From positions 1-64,000 of the forward strand of contig NZ_VRKN01000011.1 of NCBI RefSeq assembly GCF_008080435.1: DNA of 64,000 nt. The letters are read 5' to 3'. The notes under the pieces are model-generated. The model had not been told where the DNA came from and did not search any database. It saw only the letters and a list, made by a program, of their open reading frames with translations. The stretch is from Enterobacter asburiae (GTDB taxonomy: Bacteria > Pseudomonadota > Gammaproteobacteria > Enterobacterales > Enterobacteriaceae). Shown here in pieces: positions 56,120 to 64,000 of the stretch (position 1 is its first letter; every line of letters begins with the position of its first letter). A program made the position numbers and the translations under genes.

Positions 56120-57317
56120 GAATTCTCCTGTCGCAGTTGGGTGAGCACCTGCGTATTGTTAAGACGAAAAACGTACAGTACAGGCAATAAGGTCATGCCT
56201 GCGGCAAAAATAAACATCCCGTGCCATGCGGCGATCGGTGTCAGCCAGGCCTGCGCCAGGTTCAGCGCCTGCGCCAGCAGCAGGGCACCGGCAAAAAAGC
56301 TCAACTGACGATTAAGGTTCCACAGCGCGCTGGCATCCGGCATCTCTTCCCGGCGCGTCGTCAGAAAAGCGCTGCTCTGAGCCGTACTGCTGCAAAGGCT
56401 TCCCCCCGCACCCATCAGGGTAAACGCAACGGCAGGTAACAGCGTAGCCGAACTGACGTTAATCAAAAGCAGAATACCCGTCGCCTGCAACAGGCAGCCG
56501 ATGATGATAAGCGGTCGGGGGCCGATACGGTTAAAATAGCGTCCCGTTGCCGTGATGGCGATAAACGATGCCACAGACCACGGCAGCATGAGCATCCCCG
56601 TTGTGGCTGGGCTCATGTTCGCCACGTGCTGAAGATAAAACATGCCCGTGACGTTCACCCCAATAAACATGCCGGGTACACAGAGATAGACAAGCATGGA
56701 AAAACGCAAAAGTGGGTCCGCGAGCAACGGCAGGTTTAGCAGTCTGGCTGCTTTCATTGTGGGCATTTCGTGTTTAAGCCACAGGCAGGCCAAAACAAAG
56801 GTCACGATAGCGACCGGGAGCGTGGCGAAAAATATCCATCGCCAGCTTAGCGTTTGCACCAGCAGTCCCCCGATAGCAGGGGAGCAGGCCGGGGCAAGCA
56901 ACGCGACCAGCATCACCGCCGAGGAGAGTCTGGCACGCTCGTGAGGCTTAAACTGTTGCCAGGTCAGCGCCTGTCCGACGGGGATCAGTAAGCCCCCTCC
57001 CATGCCCTGGAGCACTCGCCATGCGATCAGACTTTCAAGCGTTGCAGACAAGCCCGCCGCAGCAGAGGCTGCGCTGAACAGAAAAAGCGAGAGCAGGATG
57101 ACGCGCTTTGGCCCGATGCGTCGCGTGAGCACGCTGCTGAACGGGATCACCAGCGTCAGGCCGGCAATGTACCCGTTACTGACCCAGGCAAGGCTGAAGG
57201 CGTGGTGTTAAAGGCGTGAGCCATTGCCGGGAAGGCGACGCTGGCAATAAACATGTTGATCAAATCAAGAAAAAAGCCCAGCAGATAAACAACGGCGACT
57301 TTGCTGCGATACGTCAT
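56116..57317 (-). pseudogene. MFS transporter gene with a one-base frameshift
   Basis: Read as one gene from the ATG at 57317 (GGAGG six bases upstream), it would code a 400-aa, 12-helix major facilitator of the drug/sugar efflux type. The first part gives MTYRSKVAVVYLLGFFLDL and ends about 43 codons in. The reading frame then breaks near 57187-57190 (AGCCTTGCCTGGG). Adding one base restores SALAWVSNGYIAGLTLVIPFS, the usual end of helix 1 to helix 2. The rest (56116-57150) is open, with motif A RRIGPKRVILLS and 10-11 further helices. It is either a real inactivated gene or a sequencing error. Confidence 0.85.
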
Positions 57318-57389
57318 GGTGGATCCTCCGGTGAGGTGGCGTATCGTATCGATCCGGCAAGCACGGATAAACCTGACAAAGCGCGATAT

Positions 57390-57412
57390 ACTGTCAAAAA
57401 TATTTTGACAGT
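57390..57412. promoter_or_regulatory. Probable LysR operator in the MFS-LysR divergent region
   Basis: ACTGTCAAAA and TTTTGACAGT form a perfect 10-bp inverted repeat around ATA, ending 10 bases before the LysR gene start. The T-rich and A-rich arms fit the T-N11-A type of LysR sites. It should serve both autoregulation and control of the MFS gene. Confidence 0.65.
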
Positions 57413-57422
57413 AAAAGGCGTG

Positions 57423-58313
57423 ATGATGATTAACTTACAGCGGACGCAGATGTTTGTTGCGGTGGCCGATACCGGCAGTTTCACTGCCGCAGCCGAGGCA
57501 ATGGGGCTGACAAAAGCTGTGGTCAGCTTTAATATTCGCCAGCTTGAAGATGAGCTGGGCGTTACGCTGCTGCTGCGCTCTACCCGCCGCCTGACGTTAA
57601 CCGAGGCGGGTGCGCTTTTTCATCAACGCAGCGTGGCGCTTTTGAAGGATGCAGAACGATTGCAGGATGATGTCCGCGCGAATCATGCGGGGCTCACTGG
57701 CGAACTGCGGATCACGACGACGCCCGAGTATGGCTCACAGGTCGTGGTACCGCTGCTGGCCAGGTTTAGCCGGCAGCACCCGGATCTTCGCGTGCGACAT
57801 GTTTCGTCGTCCCTGCACGCCGACCTTATCTCGGAGCGCTTTGACGTGGCCATCCGGCTGGGAACGCTTGCCGATTCGCGCAATCACGCCGCACTGATTT
57901 CGCACTTCTCTATTCTCCCCGTCGCGATGCCCGGGTGGCTCGTTAACCATCCGATCGAAACGCTTGCGCAGTTGGCCCACGCAGACTGGATTATTCACGA
58001 GCGTCTGGTCTCTCCGCTGCACTGGCAGGTGAAAGATGCCAGCGGTGCGCCTGAAACGCTGGAGATAAAAAAAGCGCCGCGCCTGTTTGCCGACAGTGCT
58101 CAGGCCCTGATGGCCTTTGCGCTCGCCGGAGGTGGCGTGGCGTTACTGCCGGAATGGCTGGCGCGCGATGCGCTTGATGCGGGAAGACTGGTTCCGGTTT
58201 TACCGGAATATACCTTTGCGCAGCAGGGCATCTATGCGGTTTATCCTGATGCCCGGCATGTGTCAGCGAAAGTGCGCACCTTTATTGATTTTATGCGCAC
58301 CAGCGTGAATTAA
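57423..58313 (+). CDS. LysR-family transcriptional regulator
   Basis: A 296-aa LysR-type regulator with the N-terminal helix-turn-helix (MFVAVADTGSFTAAAEAMGLTKAVVSFNI, about 9-37) and a substrate-binding domain of the CrgA/AaeR-like kind (RFDVAIRLGTLADS near 135; GGGVALLPEWLARD near 235). A long frame starts at 57216, but the ATG at 57423 with AAAGG six bases upstream gives the normal family length. It is divergent from the frameshifted MFS gene and likely its regulator. Its end overlaps hosA by four bases. Confidence 0.85.
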   Translation: MMINLQRTQMFVAVADTGSFTAAAEAMGLTKAVVSFNIRQLEDELGVTLLLRSTRRLTLTEAGALFHQRSVALLKDAERLQDDVRANHAGLTGELRITTTPEYGSQVVVPLLARFSRQHPDLRVRHVSSSLHADLISERFDVAIRLGTLADSRNHAALISHFSILPVAMPGWLVNHPIETLAQLAHADWIIHERLVSPLHWQVKDASGAPETLEIKKAPRLFADSAQALMAFALAGGGVALLPEWLARDALDAGRLVPVLPEYTFAQQGIYAVYPDARHVSAKVRTFIDFMRTSVN

Positions 58314-58717
58314 TCGTGCATCATCTTTTTGATGAGCGCAGAGAACTGCTCCCGCTCGACCTTGTTAAGACGCCCTAAAAACGCCTCATCCACTTCGTTG
58401 CCAACGGGTTTGCAGCCTGCAAGCAGGGCTTCACCTTCTGGCGTCAGGAAGACAAACCGGCGGCGCTTATCGGCAGGATCGTGCTCGCGTTTGACCAGCC
58501 CGCGCGCCTCCATGCGGCTGAGCATCTCCGCCAGGGTCGCTTTCGTGCTGACCGCCACTTCGGTCAATGCCACCTGTTCAATACCCGGATGCTCGGCAAT
58601 GGAGCGCATAACCGCATACTGTGGCTTGGTTAGTTCCGGTAAGGCATGTTGCCACTGCGCAGTATGCTGTTGAAAAAGCTGACGTAACAGGTGGAACGCC
58701 TCTTGTCTTAGTTCCAT
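58310..58717 (-). CDS. hosA: MarR-family regulator HosA
   Basis: HosA is a MarR/SlyA-type repressor of the adjacent hydroxyarylic acid decarboxylase operon, relieved by 4-hydroxybenzoate in E. coli. The 135-aa protein has the typical winged helix (LTKPQYAVMRSIAEHPGIEQVALTEVAVSTKATLAEML; wing EHDPADKRRRFVFLT). A GTG at 58723 would add two residues; ATG at 58717 with GGAG six bases upstream is chosen and gives the known length. It is divergent from ecdB, with two TCGTATACGA sites in between. Confidence 0.88.
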   Translation of the reverse strand: MELRQEAFHLLRQLFQQHTAQWQHALPELTKPQYAVMRSIAEHPGIEQVALTEVAVSTKATLAEMLSRMEARGLVKREHDPADKRRRFVFLTPEGEALLAGCKPVGNEVDEAFLGRLNKVEREQFSALIKKMMHD

Positions 58718-58802
58718 GAACACTCCGACGGAAAAAATCTCCCTCTATGATAGCCGCTATTGCTCTCAATTTTAACGCGGCATTTTTTAGCCATTCGTGT
58801 GA

Positions 58803-58812
58803 TCGTATACGA
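58803..58812. promoter_or_regulatory. HosA-type operator, distal site
   Basis: TCGTATACGA, a perfect palindrome in the hosA-ecdB gap. Its centre is 56 bases before that of the second copy at 58856-58871. It is nearer to the hosA promoter side. Confidence 0.6.
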
Positions 58813-58818
58813 ACGATC

Positions 58819-58871
58819 TTGTCAGGAAAACAATCCTGGAGTAGCTTATTTATAATGTTCGTATACGAACA
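58819..58871 (+). promoter_or_regulatory. ecdB promoter with HosA-type operator
   Basis: A perfect 16-bp palindrome TGTTCGTATACGAACA lies at 58856-58871. TATAAT at 58851-58856 touches its left end and is a good -10, though without a good -35. Alternatively TTGTCA (58819) and TAGCTT (58842) are 17 bases apart. In either case a repressor on the palindrome would block transcription of ecdBCD. Confidence 0.65.
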
Positions 58872-58889
58872 AAATGATTGAGGTGATGA

Positions 58890-59492
58890 ATGAGATTGAT
58901 AGTAGGAATGACGGGAGCAACGGGCGCGCCGCTGGGCGTGGCATTGCTGCAGGCGTTGCGGGAAATGCCGGAGGTGGAGACGCATTTGGTCATGTCTAAG
59001 TGGGCAAAAACCACTATTGAGCTGGAAACGTCTTATACCGCGCAGGACGTTGCAGCGCTGGCTGACGTTGTCCACAGTCCTGCTGACCAGGCCGCCACCC
59101 TCTCCTCCGGCTCGTTTCACACCGACGGCATGATCGTCATTCCCTGCAGCATGAAAACACTCGCGGGTATCCGCGCGGGCTACGCCGAAGGGCTGGTGGG
59201 ACGTGCGGCGGATGTGGTGCTGAAAGAGGGGCGCAAGCTGGTGTTGGTTCCCCGTGAAACGCCGCTCAGCACCATTCATCTTGAGAACATGCTTGCACTT
59301 TCCCGCATGGGCGTGGCGATGGTGCCGCCAATGCCTGCGTATTACAACCACCCGCAAACCGCCGATGACATTACCCAGCATATTGTGACCCGCGTGCTCG
59401 ACCAGTTCGGTCTGGAGCATAAAAAGGCGCGCCGCTGGAACGGGCTGCGGGAGGCGAAACATTTTTCACAGGAGAATAAAGATGGCATTTGA
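58890..59492 (+). CDS. ecdB: UbiX/Pad1-type flavin prenyltransferase, subunit B
   Basis: EcdB-type proteins of the UbiX family make the prenylated FMN cofactor used by the UbiD-type decarboxylase encoded next. The 200-aa protein has the FMN loop MTGATGAPLGVALLQAL near 7-23, the SGSFHTDGMIVIPCSMKTLAGI segment near 73, and the VPRETPLSTIHLENML motif near 123. ATG with GAGGTG upstream. The C-terminus overlaps ecdC by 11 bases. The E. coli O157 and Klebsiella homologues lie at the same rpoS-mutS place. Confidence 0.9.
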   Translation: MRLIVGMTGATGAPLGVALLQALREMPEVETHLVMSKWAKTTIELETSYTAQDVAALADVVHSPADQAATLSSGSFHTDGMIVIPCSMKTLAGIRAGYAEGLVGRAADVVLKEGRKLVLVPRETPLSTIHLENMLALSRMGVAMVPPMPAYYNHPQTADDITQHIVTRVLDQFGLEHKKARRWNGLREAKHFSQENKDGI

Positions 59493-60909
59493 TGATTTGA
59501 GAAGCTTCCTGCAGGCGCTCGATGAGCAAGGGCAGCTGCTGAAAATTGAGGAAGAGGTAAACGCCGAGCCCGATCTGGCGGCGGCAGCTAACGCGACCGG
59601 CCGCATTGGCGACGGTGCGCCCGCGCTGTGGTTCGACAATATTCGTGGCTTTACCGATGCCCGCGTGGTGATGAACACCATCGGCTCCTGGCAGAACCAC
59701 GCCATTTCGATGGGGCTGCCTGCGAACACCCCGGTAAAAAAACAGATAGACGAGTTTATCCGCCGCTGGGATAAATTCCCCGTCACACCGGAGCGCCGCG
59801 CCAACCCTGCCTGGGCGCAGAATACGGTGGACGGTGAAGACATTAACCTGTTCGATATCCTGCCGCTGTTTCGCCTGAACGACGGTGACGGCGGTTTTTA
59901 TCTCGATAAAGCGTGTGTTGTCTCGCGCGATCCGCTCGACCCGGATCACTTCGGCAAGCAGAACGTCGGGATCTACCGCATGGAAGTGAAGGGCAAGCGC
60001 AAGCTGGGTCTGCAGCCTGTTCCGATGCACGATATCGCCCTGCATCTGCACAAAGCGGAAGAGCGCGGTGAAGATCTGCCGATTGCGATTACTCTCGGCA
60101 ACGACCCGATCATCACCCTGATGGGCGCCACGCCGCTGAAATACGATCAGTCCGAGTATGAAATGGCGGGTGCGCTGCGTGAAAGCCCGTATCCGATTGC
60201 CACCGCGCCGCTGACCGGCTTCGATGTGCCCTGGGGTTCTGAAGTGATCCTGGAAGGGGTGATTGAGGGCCGCAAGCGTGAAATCGAGGGGCCGTTCGGC
60301 GAGTTTACCGGACACTATTCCGGTGGCCGCAACATGACGGTGGTCCGTATCGACAAAGTCTCTTACCGCACCAAACCGATTTTCGAATCCCTTTACCTCG
60401 GCATGCCGTGGACCGAGATTGACTATCTGATGGGACCGGCCACCTGCGTGCCGCTCTACCAGCAGCTGAAAGCAGAATTCCCGGAAGTGCAGGCGGTGAA
60501 CGCGATGTACACCCACGGTTTGCTGGCGATTATCTCCACCAAAAAACGCTACGGCGGTTTCGCCCGCGCGGTCGGTTTACGTGCCATGACTACGCCGCAC
60601 GGTCTGGGCTACGTGAAGATGGTGATCATGGTGGATGAAGATGTCGATCCGTTCAACCTCCCGCAGGTGATGTGGGCGCTGTCGTCGAAAGTGAACCCGG
60701 CAGGGGATCTGGTGCAACTGCCAAATATGTCGGTCCTTGAACTTGACCCTGGATCCAGCCCGGCGGGCATTACCGACAAGCTGATTATCGATGCCACCAC
60801 GCCTGTCGCGCCGGACACCCGGGGCCACTACAGCCAGCCGGTACAGGATCTGCCTGAAGCCAAAGCCTGGGCCGAAAAACTGACCGCGATGCTGGCAGCA
60901 CGTCAATAA
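59482..60909 (+). CDS. ecdC: UbiD-type hydroxyarylic acid decarboxylase, subunit C
   Basis: A 475-aa UbiD-family decarboxylase, probably acting on 4-hydroxybenzoate, vanillate or similar acids with prenylated FMN and a metal ion. Family blocks are NVGIYRMEVKGKRKLGLQPVPMHD near 155, the acidic catalytic region VILEGVIEGRKREIEGPFGEFTGHYSG near 255, and DEDVDPFNLPQVMWAL near 385. It is coupled to ecdB by overlap and to ecdD by a ten-base gap. Confidence 0.92.
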   Translation: MAFDDLRSFLQALDEQGQLLKIEEEVNAEPDLAAAANATGRIGDGAPALWFDNIRGFTDARVVMNTIGSWQNHAISMGLPANTPVKKQIDEFIRRWDKFPVTPERRANPAWAQNTVDGEDINLFDILPLFRLNDGDGGFYLDKACVVSRDPLDPDHFGKQNVGIYRMEVKGKRKLGLQPVPMHDIALHLHKAEERGEDLPIAITLGNDPIITLMGATPLKYDQSEYEMAGALRESPYPIATAPLTGFDVPWGSEVILEGVIEGRKREIEGPFGEFTGHYSGGRNMTVVRIDKVSYRTKPIFESLYLGMPWTEIDYLMGPATCVPLYQQLKAEFPEVQAVNAMYTHGLLAIISTKKRYGGFARAVGLRAMTTPHGLGYVKMVIMVDEDVDPFNLPQVMWALSSKVNPAGDLVQLPNMSVLELDPGSSPAGITDKLIIDATTPVAPDTRGHYSQPVQDLPEAKAWAEKLTAMLAARQ

Positions 60910-60919
60910 GGAGGAAAAG

Positions 60920-61141
60920 ATGATTTGTCCACGTTGTGCCGATGAGCATATTGAAGTGATGGCGACATCGCCGGTAAAAGGGGTCTGGACCGTTTACCAG
61001 TGCCAGCATTGTTTGTATACCTGGCGCGATACCGAACCGCTGCGCCGTACCAGCCGTGAGCATTACCCGGAAGCGTTCCGCATGACGCAGAAGGATATTG
61101 ACGAGGCGCCGCAGGTGCCGACCATCCCGCCGCTGTTGTAA
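60920..61141 (+). CDS. ecdD: Hydroxyarylic acid decarboxylase small subunit D
   Basis: A 73-aa protein matching the VdcD/YclD/EcdD small subunit, needed for full activity of the BCD decarboxylase though its exact role is not settled. Two CxxC pairs, C3-C6 and C28-C31, make a zinc-ribbon-like core. The tail REHYPEAFRMTQKDIDEAP is typical. It starts with AAGGAGG upstream, ten bases after ecdC. A BIME follows. Confidence 0.88.
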   Translation: MICPRCADEHIEVMATSPVKGVWTVYQCQHCLYTWRDTEPLRRTSREHYPEAFRMTQKDIDEAPQVPTIPPLL

Positions 61142-61221
61142 AAAAAGCCCGGTGGCGCTGCCGCTTACCGGGCCTACGGGTTTTGTAGGTCGGGTAAGGC
61201 GAAGCCGCCACCCGACAAAAC
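61141..61221. repeat. BIME between ecdD and mutS
   Basis: Two opposed REP units (AGCCCGGTGGCGCTGCCGC to CCGGGCCTAC, and TGTAGGTCGGGTAAGGCG to CCACCCGAC) preceded by a run of A. They lie between two convergent genes. Confidence 0.88.
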
Positions 61222-61234
61222 AGACCGCAGAGAA

Positions 61235-63796
61235 CTAAACCAGACTCTTCAACCGATAAATCCACTCCAGCGCCTGACGCGGTGTCAGTGAATCCGGGTC
61301 GAGGTTCTCCAGCGCTTCCACCGCTGGCGACGTCTCTTCCGCAGGCACCAACAGCGACATCTGCGTGCCATCAATCTGCGTCGCCGCCGCATTCGGTGAC
61401 AGGCTTTCCAGTTCACGCAGTTTCTGACGCGCGCGCTTGATCACATCTTTCGGTACACCTGCCAGCGCCGCTACGGCCAGACCATAGCTCTTGCTCGCCG
61501 CGCCATCCTGCACCGTATGCATGAAGGCAATGGTATCGCCGTGCTCAAGCGCATCCAGATGAACGTTCGCAACCCCTTCCATTTTCTCCGGTAGCTGCGT
61601 CAGTTCGAAATAGTGGGTGGCGAACAGCGTCATGGCCTTGATTTTATTCGCAAGGCTTTCCGCACAGGCCCATGCCAGCGACAGACCATCATAGGTTGAC
61701 GTTCCGCGTCCGACTTCGTCCATCAGCACAAGGCTGTGCTCCGTCGCGTTATGCAGAATGTTTGCCGTTTCGGTCATCTCGACCATGAAGGTTGAGCGAC
61801 CGCTCGCCAGATCGTCCGCTGCCCCGACGCGGGTAAAGATGCGGTCGATTGGGCCTATCTCCACATTTTGCGCCGGGACGTAGCTGCCGATATATGCGAG
61901 CAGCGCAATCAGCGCCGTCTGTCGCATATAGGTACTCTTACCGCCCATGTTCGGACCGGTAATGATCAACATTCTTCTCTGCGGTGACAGGCTCAGCGGG
62001 TTGGCGATGAACGGTTCATTCAGCACCTGCTCTACCACCGGATGACGGCCTTCAGTGATACGAATGCCGGGTTTGTCGGTAAAGGTCGGGCAGGTATAGT
62101 TCAGCGTTTCAGCCCGTTCTGCCAGATTCACCAGCACGTCCAGCTCCGCCAGCGCGCTGGCGCTCAGCTGCAGGTCGGCCAGGTGCGGCATCAGCATGTC
62201 AAACAGCTCATCATAAAGCTGTTTTTCCAGCGCCAGCGCTTTACCTTTCGAGGTGAGCACCTTGTCTTCGTACTCTTTCAGTTCAGGAATGATGTAGCGT
62301 TCGGCGTTTTTCAACGTCTGGCGACGCACGTAGTGAATCGGTGCCAGGTGGCTCTGCCCGCGGCTGATCTGAATATAGTAACCGTGTACCGCGTTATAAC
62401 CCACTTTCAGGGTGTCGAGCCCGAGACGTTCGCGCTCGCGGATTTCCAGCTTATCGAGGTAGTCCGTCGCACCGTCGGCCAGCGCGCGCCATTCGTCCAG
62501 CTCTTCGTTGTAGCCTGGGGCAATCACGCCGCCATCACGCACCAGAACCGGAGGCGCATCGATAATGGCACGCTCCAGCAGTTCGCGAAGCTCGGTAAAT
62601 TCGCCCATGGTTTCGCGGAGTTTCTGTACCGGCGCGCTGTCAACGTCACTCAACTGAGTACGCAGTTCCGGTAGCTGCTGGAAAGCATGACGCATCCGCG
62701 CGAGGTCACGTGGTCGCGCTGTTCGCAGTGCCAGACGAGCAAGGATACGCTCCAGATCGCCCACCTGACGCAGGACCGGCTGCAGCTCGGTATAGCGATC
62801 CTGCAACGCAGCAATCGTCTGCTGACGGCAAACCAGCGTATCGGTATCGCGAATCGGCATATGCAGCCAGCGTTTCAGCATGCGGCTGCCCATTGGCGTT
62901 ACCGTACTGTCGAGGACCGACGCGAGCGTATTTTCTACGCCACCCGCCAGGTTCTGCGTGATCTCCAGGTTACGGCGCGTGGCGGCATCCATGATGATGC
63001 TGTCCTGCTGGCGCTCCATGGTGATAGAGCGGATATGCGGCAGGGAGGTGCGCTGGGTATCTTTTACGTACTGCAGGAGACAACCTGCCGCACACAGCCC
63101 GCGCGGAGCATTTTCAACGCCAAAGCCAATCAGATCGCGCGTGCCAAACTGCAGATTCAGCTGCTGGCGCGCAGTATCAATTTCGAATTCCCACAGCGGA
63201 CGACGACGCAACCCGCGACGACCTTCAATCAGCGCTATTTCGGCGAAATCTTCGGCATAGAGTAATTCTGCCGGGTTGGTGCGCTGCAATTCGGCTGCCA
63301 TCGTTTCACGGTCAGCCGGTTCACTCAGACGAAAACGTCCGGAGCTGATGTCCAGCGTCGCGTAGCCAAAGCCTTTACCGTCCTGCCACAGCGCTGCCAG
63401 AAGGTTATCCTGGCGCTCCTGTAACAGGGCTTCATCACTGATGGTACCAGGCGTGACGATGCGCACGACTTTGCGTTCCACCGGGCCTTTTGAGGTCGCC
63501 GGATCGCCGATCTGTTCGCAGATGGCGACGGACTCTCCCTGATTCACCAGCTTCGCCAGGTAGTTTTCTACCGCGTGGTGCGGGATACCTGCCATAGGGA
63601 TGGGTTCGCCTGCCGAAGCGCCACGTTTGGTCAGCGAAATGTCGAGCAGCTGCGATGCACGCTTAGCATCGTCATAAAACAGCTCGTAAAAATCGCCCAT
63701 ACGGTAAAACAGCAGGATTTCCGGATGCTGTGCTTTCAGCTTCAGATACTGCTGCATCATCGGCGTATGTGCGTCGAAATTGTCGATTGTGTTCAT
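61235..63796 (-). CDS. mutS: DNA mismatch repair protein MutS
   Basis: MutS recognises base mismatches and starts methyl-directed repair with MutL and MutH. The 853-aa protein equals E. coli MutS. It has the mismatch-wedging F36-Y37-E38 (GDFYELF), the connector, lever and clamp domains, the P-loop [13 protein letters not shown] near 614-626, and [12 protein letters not shown] near 693. The C-terminal tetramer helix ends the protein. As in other enterics it is next to the variable rpoS-mutS region. Confidence 0.98.
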   Translation of the reverse strand: MNTIDNFDAHTPMMQQYLKLKAQHPEILLFYRMGDFYELFYDDAKRASQLLDISLTKRGASAGEPIPMAGIPHHAVENYLAKLVNQGESVAICEQIGDPATSKGPVERKVVRIVTPGTISDEALLQERQDNLLAALWQDGKGFGYATLDISSGRFRLSEPADRETMAAELQRTNPAELLYAEDFAEIALIEGRRGLRRRPLWEFEIDTARQQLNLQFGTRDLIGFGVENAPRGLCAAGCLLQYVKDTQRTSLPHIRSITMERQQDSIIMDAATRRNLEITQNLAGGVENTLASVLDSTVTPMGSRMLKRWLHMPIRDTDTLVCRQQTIAALQDRYTELQPVLRQVGDLERILARLALRTARPRDLARMRHAFQQLPELRTQLSDVDSAPVQKLRETMGEFTELRELLERAIIDAPPVLVRDGGVIAPGYNEELDEWRALADGATDYLDKLEIRERERLGLDTLKVGYNAVHGYYIQISRGQSHLAPIHYVRRQTLKNAERYIIPELKEYEDKVLTSKGKALALEKQLYDELFDMLMPHLADLQLSASALAELDVLVNLAERAETLNYTCPTFTDKPGIRITEGRHPVVEQVLNEPFIANPLSLSPQRRMLIITGPNMGGKSTYMRQTALIALLAYIGSYVPAQNVEIGPIDRIFTRVGAADDLASGRSTFMVEMTETANILHNATEHSLVLMDEVGRGTSTYDGLSLAWACAESLANKIKAMTLFATHYFELTQLPEKMEGVANVHLDALEHGDTIAFMHTVQDGAASKSYGLAVAALAGVPKDVIKRARQKLRELESLSPNAAATQIDGTQMSLLVPAEETSPAVEALENLDPDSLTPRQALEWIYRLKSLV

Positions 63797-63909
63797 GGAG
63801 TTATGATGTCCATTTCTTTGAAAATAAATCGTTTTGATCGGCTCAGTGGCCGTTTGTTCCTTCTATTGTCGCATGAAAAAAAGGTCCGGCGCAGAAAAAT
63901 GTCGTGGCT

Positions 63910-64000
63910 TTACGAGCCGCCTTCCGACATTAATTCGATGACAATTTTTCCATGCTCCACGCCCACTCTGACCCTGGAATGGGTCGTAAACCCCGCCTTT
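63910..64000 (-). CDS. 3' end of a probable SymE-family toxin gene
   Basis: On the minus strand an open frame enters from the right edge and ends with TAA at 63910-63912. The 29 visible residues include AGFTTHSRVRVGVEHGKIVIEL, which fits the AGFxxGxxVxVxVxxGxIVI end of the SymE SpoVT/AbrB-like domain. SymE is an SOS-induced type I toxin in E. coli. With only the tail visible the call is tentative. It lies upstream of mutS on the same strand, with a 113-base gap that must hold the mutS promoter. Confidence 0.5.
   Translation of the reverse strand, partial: KAGFTTHSRVRVGVEHGKIVIELMSEGGS

Overview
The window is a 64 kb stretch of chromosome from a member of the Enterobacteriaceae, most like Enterobacter or a close relative. 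The gene order follows the E. coli K-12 segment from mltA to mutS, read in the opposite orientation. Protein sequences are close to E. coli throughout. The places where it departs from K-12 (no mazEF, no CRISPR-Cas beside iap, a cysG copy inside the cys cluster, a glycerate kinase after gudPXD, and hosA-ecdBCD beside mutS) fit Enterobacter/Klebsiella-type genomes. No phage, insertion sequence, integrase or CRISPR array was seen. The species call is inference.

Layout. 1-7.1 kb: initiator tRNA (cut by the window edge), mltA, tcdA with csdE-csdA opposite, ygdI, the small RNA gcvB divergent from gcvA, ygdD and rlmM. 7.2-14.2 kb: xni, sdaB, sdaC, ppnN and queF on the minus strand, then syd. 14.2-16.4 kb: the small RNA csrB with its UvrY box, then yqcC-truC-yqcA. 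16.4-22 kb: D-glucarate genes gudP-gudX-gudD and a garK-type kinase. 22-32.6 kb: barA, rlmD, relA, mazG, pyrG, eno. 32.7-37.4 kb: an accessory block holding a reductase-like SDR protein, an RpiR/MurR regulator, a PTS EIICB transporter and NanE. 37.5-38.6 kb: queE and queD. 38.9-48.9 kb: sulfate assimilation (cysJIH, iap, cysG, cysDNC). 49-55.7 kb: ygbE, ftsB-ispD-ispF-truD-surE-pcm, nlpD-rpoS. 55.7-61.2 kb: a second accessory block with an NTF2-like protein, a frameshifted MFS exporter, a LysR regulator, and hosA with the hydroxyarylic acid decarboxylase genes ecdBCD. 61.2-64 kb: mutS and the 3' end of a probable SymE-family gene.

How the genes work together. BarA is the sensor of the BarA-UvrY system that activates csrB, and csrB lies 8 kb away with an 18-bp UvrY-type palindrome. 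RelA, RpoS, GcvB, CsrB and BarA make this region dense in global regulators. QueE, QueD and QueF supply three steps of queuosine synthesis. CysJIH, CysDNC and CysG (siroheme for CysI) make an almost complete sulfate-to-sulfide pathway. The PTS-NanE block should import and epimerise an amino sugar, most simply N-acetylmannosamine.

The most interesting points are the SDR-RpiR-PTS-NanE block with candidate operators, the single-base frameshift in the MFS gene, the 10-bp inverted repeat over the csrB -35 element, the compact CysG dehydrogenase domain, the paired TCGTATACGA sites before ecdB, and the SymE-like tail at the right edge. Nothing here is clearly a wholly new system. Comparisons with E. 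coli are from memory of the families, not from a search.
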